Part shown: one piece after another, positions 12,924 through 13,070 of the stretch
Layout: each line of letters starts with the position of its first letter
Position numbering within the stretch: the first letter of the stretch is position 1
Source: Candidatus Pelagibacterales bacterium
Lineage (GTDB): Bacteria; Pseudomonadota; Alphaproteobacteria; Pelagibacterales; AG-422-B15
Length of the DNA: 13,070 nucleotides
Direction: 5' to 3'
Assembly: GCA_016777745.1 (NCBI GenBank)
Contig: JADHQX010000026.1
Span: forward strand, 1 to 13,070
Made by a program: the position numbers and the translations under genes
Notes under the pieces: model-generated
The model's database searches: none
The model's input: only the letters and a program-made list of their open reading frames with translations
Told to the model about the DNA's origin: nothing

Positions 12924-13070
12924 TTAGTTATATCTTTTACTATAAACATCTTGAATTTTGGTAGGCCAAACTTTTTTTATATAGTCAATTAACTGCCATA
13001 TCTCTTCATCGGCAAGGCTATCATTGCCTAACATCTTGCCTTTATAATTTGGATCAAAGCCCTGCACACC
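12924..13070 (-). CDS. c-type cytochrome, C-terminal part (partial)
   Basis: The last 48 codons of a gene that enters from the right edge, ending in TAA. The visible peptide includes YKGKMLGNDSLADEEIWQLI, then DYIKKVWPTKIQDVY. The pattern 'M, then L-(S/A)-D-E-E-I-W-x-(L/V)-I-x-Y-I-K-x-x-W-P' is the C-terminal helix of class I cytochromes c of the Cytochrome_C/CbA3 type, with the methionine in GKM the likely axial haem ligand. The CxxCH haem-binding motif would lie outside the window. It probably is a small periplasmic electron carrier or a cytochrome domain of a larger oxidoreductase. Confidence 0.75.
   Translation of the reverse strand, partial: GVQGFDPNYKGKMLGNDSLADEEIWQLIDYIKKVWPTKIQDVYSKRYN

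Overview
The window looks like chromosomal DNA from an AT-rich, streamlined marine alphaproteobacterium. The evidence is very low GC by eye, overlapping or nearly touching genes, few strong Shine-Dalgarno sites, and several proteins with an alphaproteobacterial look: the SH3-NlpC/P60 hydrolase, the short rhodanese ending in GWKINNLP, and the antenna-less photolyase-like flavoprotein. A SAR11-, HIMB59- or AEGEAN-169-like lineage would fit, but this is inference from composition and family resemblance. I see no insertion sequence, phage, CRISPR array, tRNA or rRNA.

Layout. 1-126 (+) is the tail of a transporter resembling AmpG, the muropeptide permease. 123-3732 (-) is a compact five-gene set. 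In transcription order it holds a lipoprotein joining a copper-type cupredoxin to a right-handed beta-helix, a PLDc_N-type membrane protein, an SH3-NlpC/P60 cell-wall hydrolase, a 209-residue membrane protein, and a 54-residue membrane protein missed by length-filtered gene finding. A divergent pair follows: a 75-residue protein (-) and a single-domain rhodanese (+). Next come a long imperfect hairpin, a cold-shock protein (-) with a roughly 300-base upstream region, and a patatin-like lipase (-). Divergent from the lipase are azlC-azlD and a four-helix membrane protein (+). These converge on an nth - sterol desaturase-like hydroxylase - MFS transporter set (-, transcribed from the MFS gene to nth). 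Divergent from the MFS gene is a photolyase-like FAD protein (+). The right end holds a secreted beta-lactamase-fold serine hydrolase (-), a small secreted cysteine-containing protein (+) whose start codon lies in the same ATGCAT palindrome as the hydrolase start, and the C-terminus of a c-type cytochrome (-).

How genes may work together. The 123-3732 set looks envelope-directed: a copper-binding lipoprotein beside cell-wall and membrane proteins. With the AmpG-like transporter next to it, the NlpC/P60 enzyme suggests muropeptide turnover. AzlC and AzlD form a two-subunit amino-acid exporter. The serine hydrolase and the small cysteine protein are probably both exported and may be partners.

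The observations most worth following are the cupredoxin/beta-helix operon, the photolyase-like protein whose second domain follows rather than precedes the FAD domain, the shared-palindrome start codons, the unusual cysteine spacing in Nth, and several start codons placed a few bases after a -10-like hexamer without a ribosome binding site.
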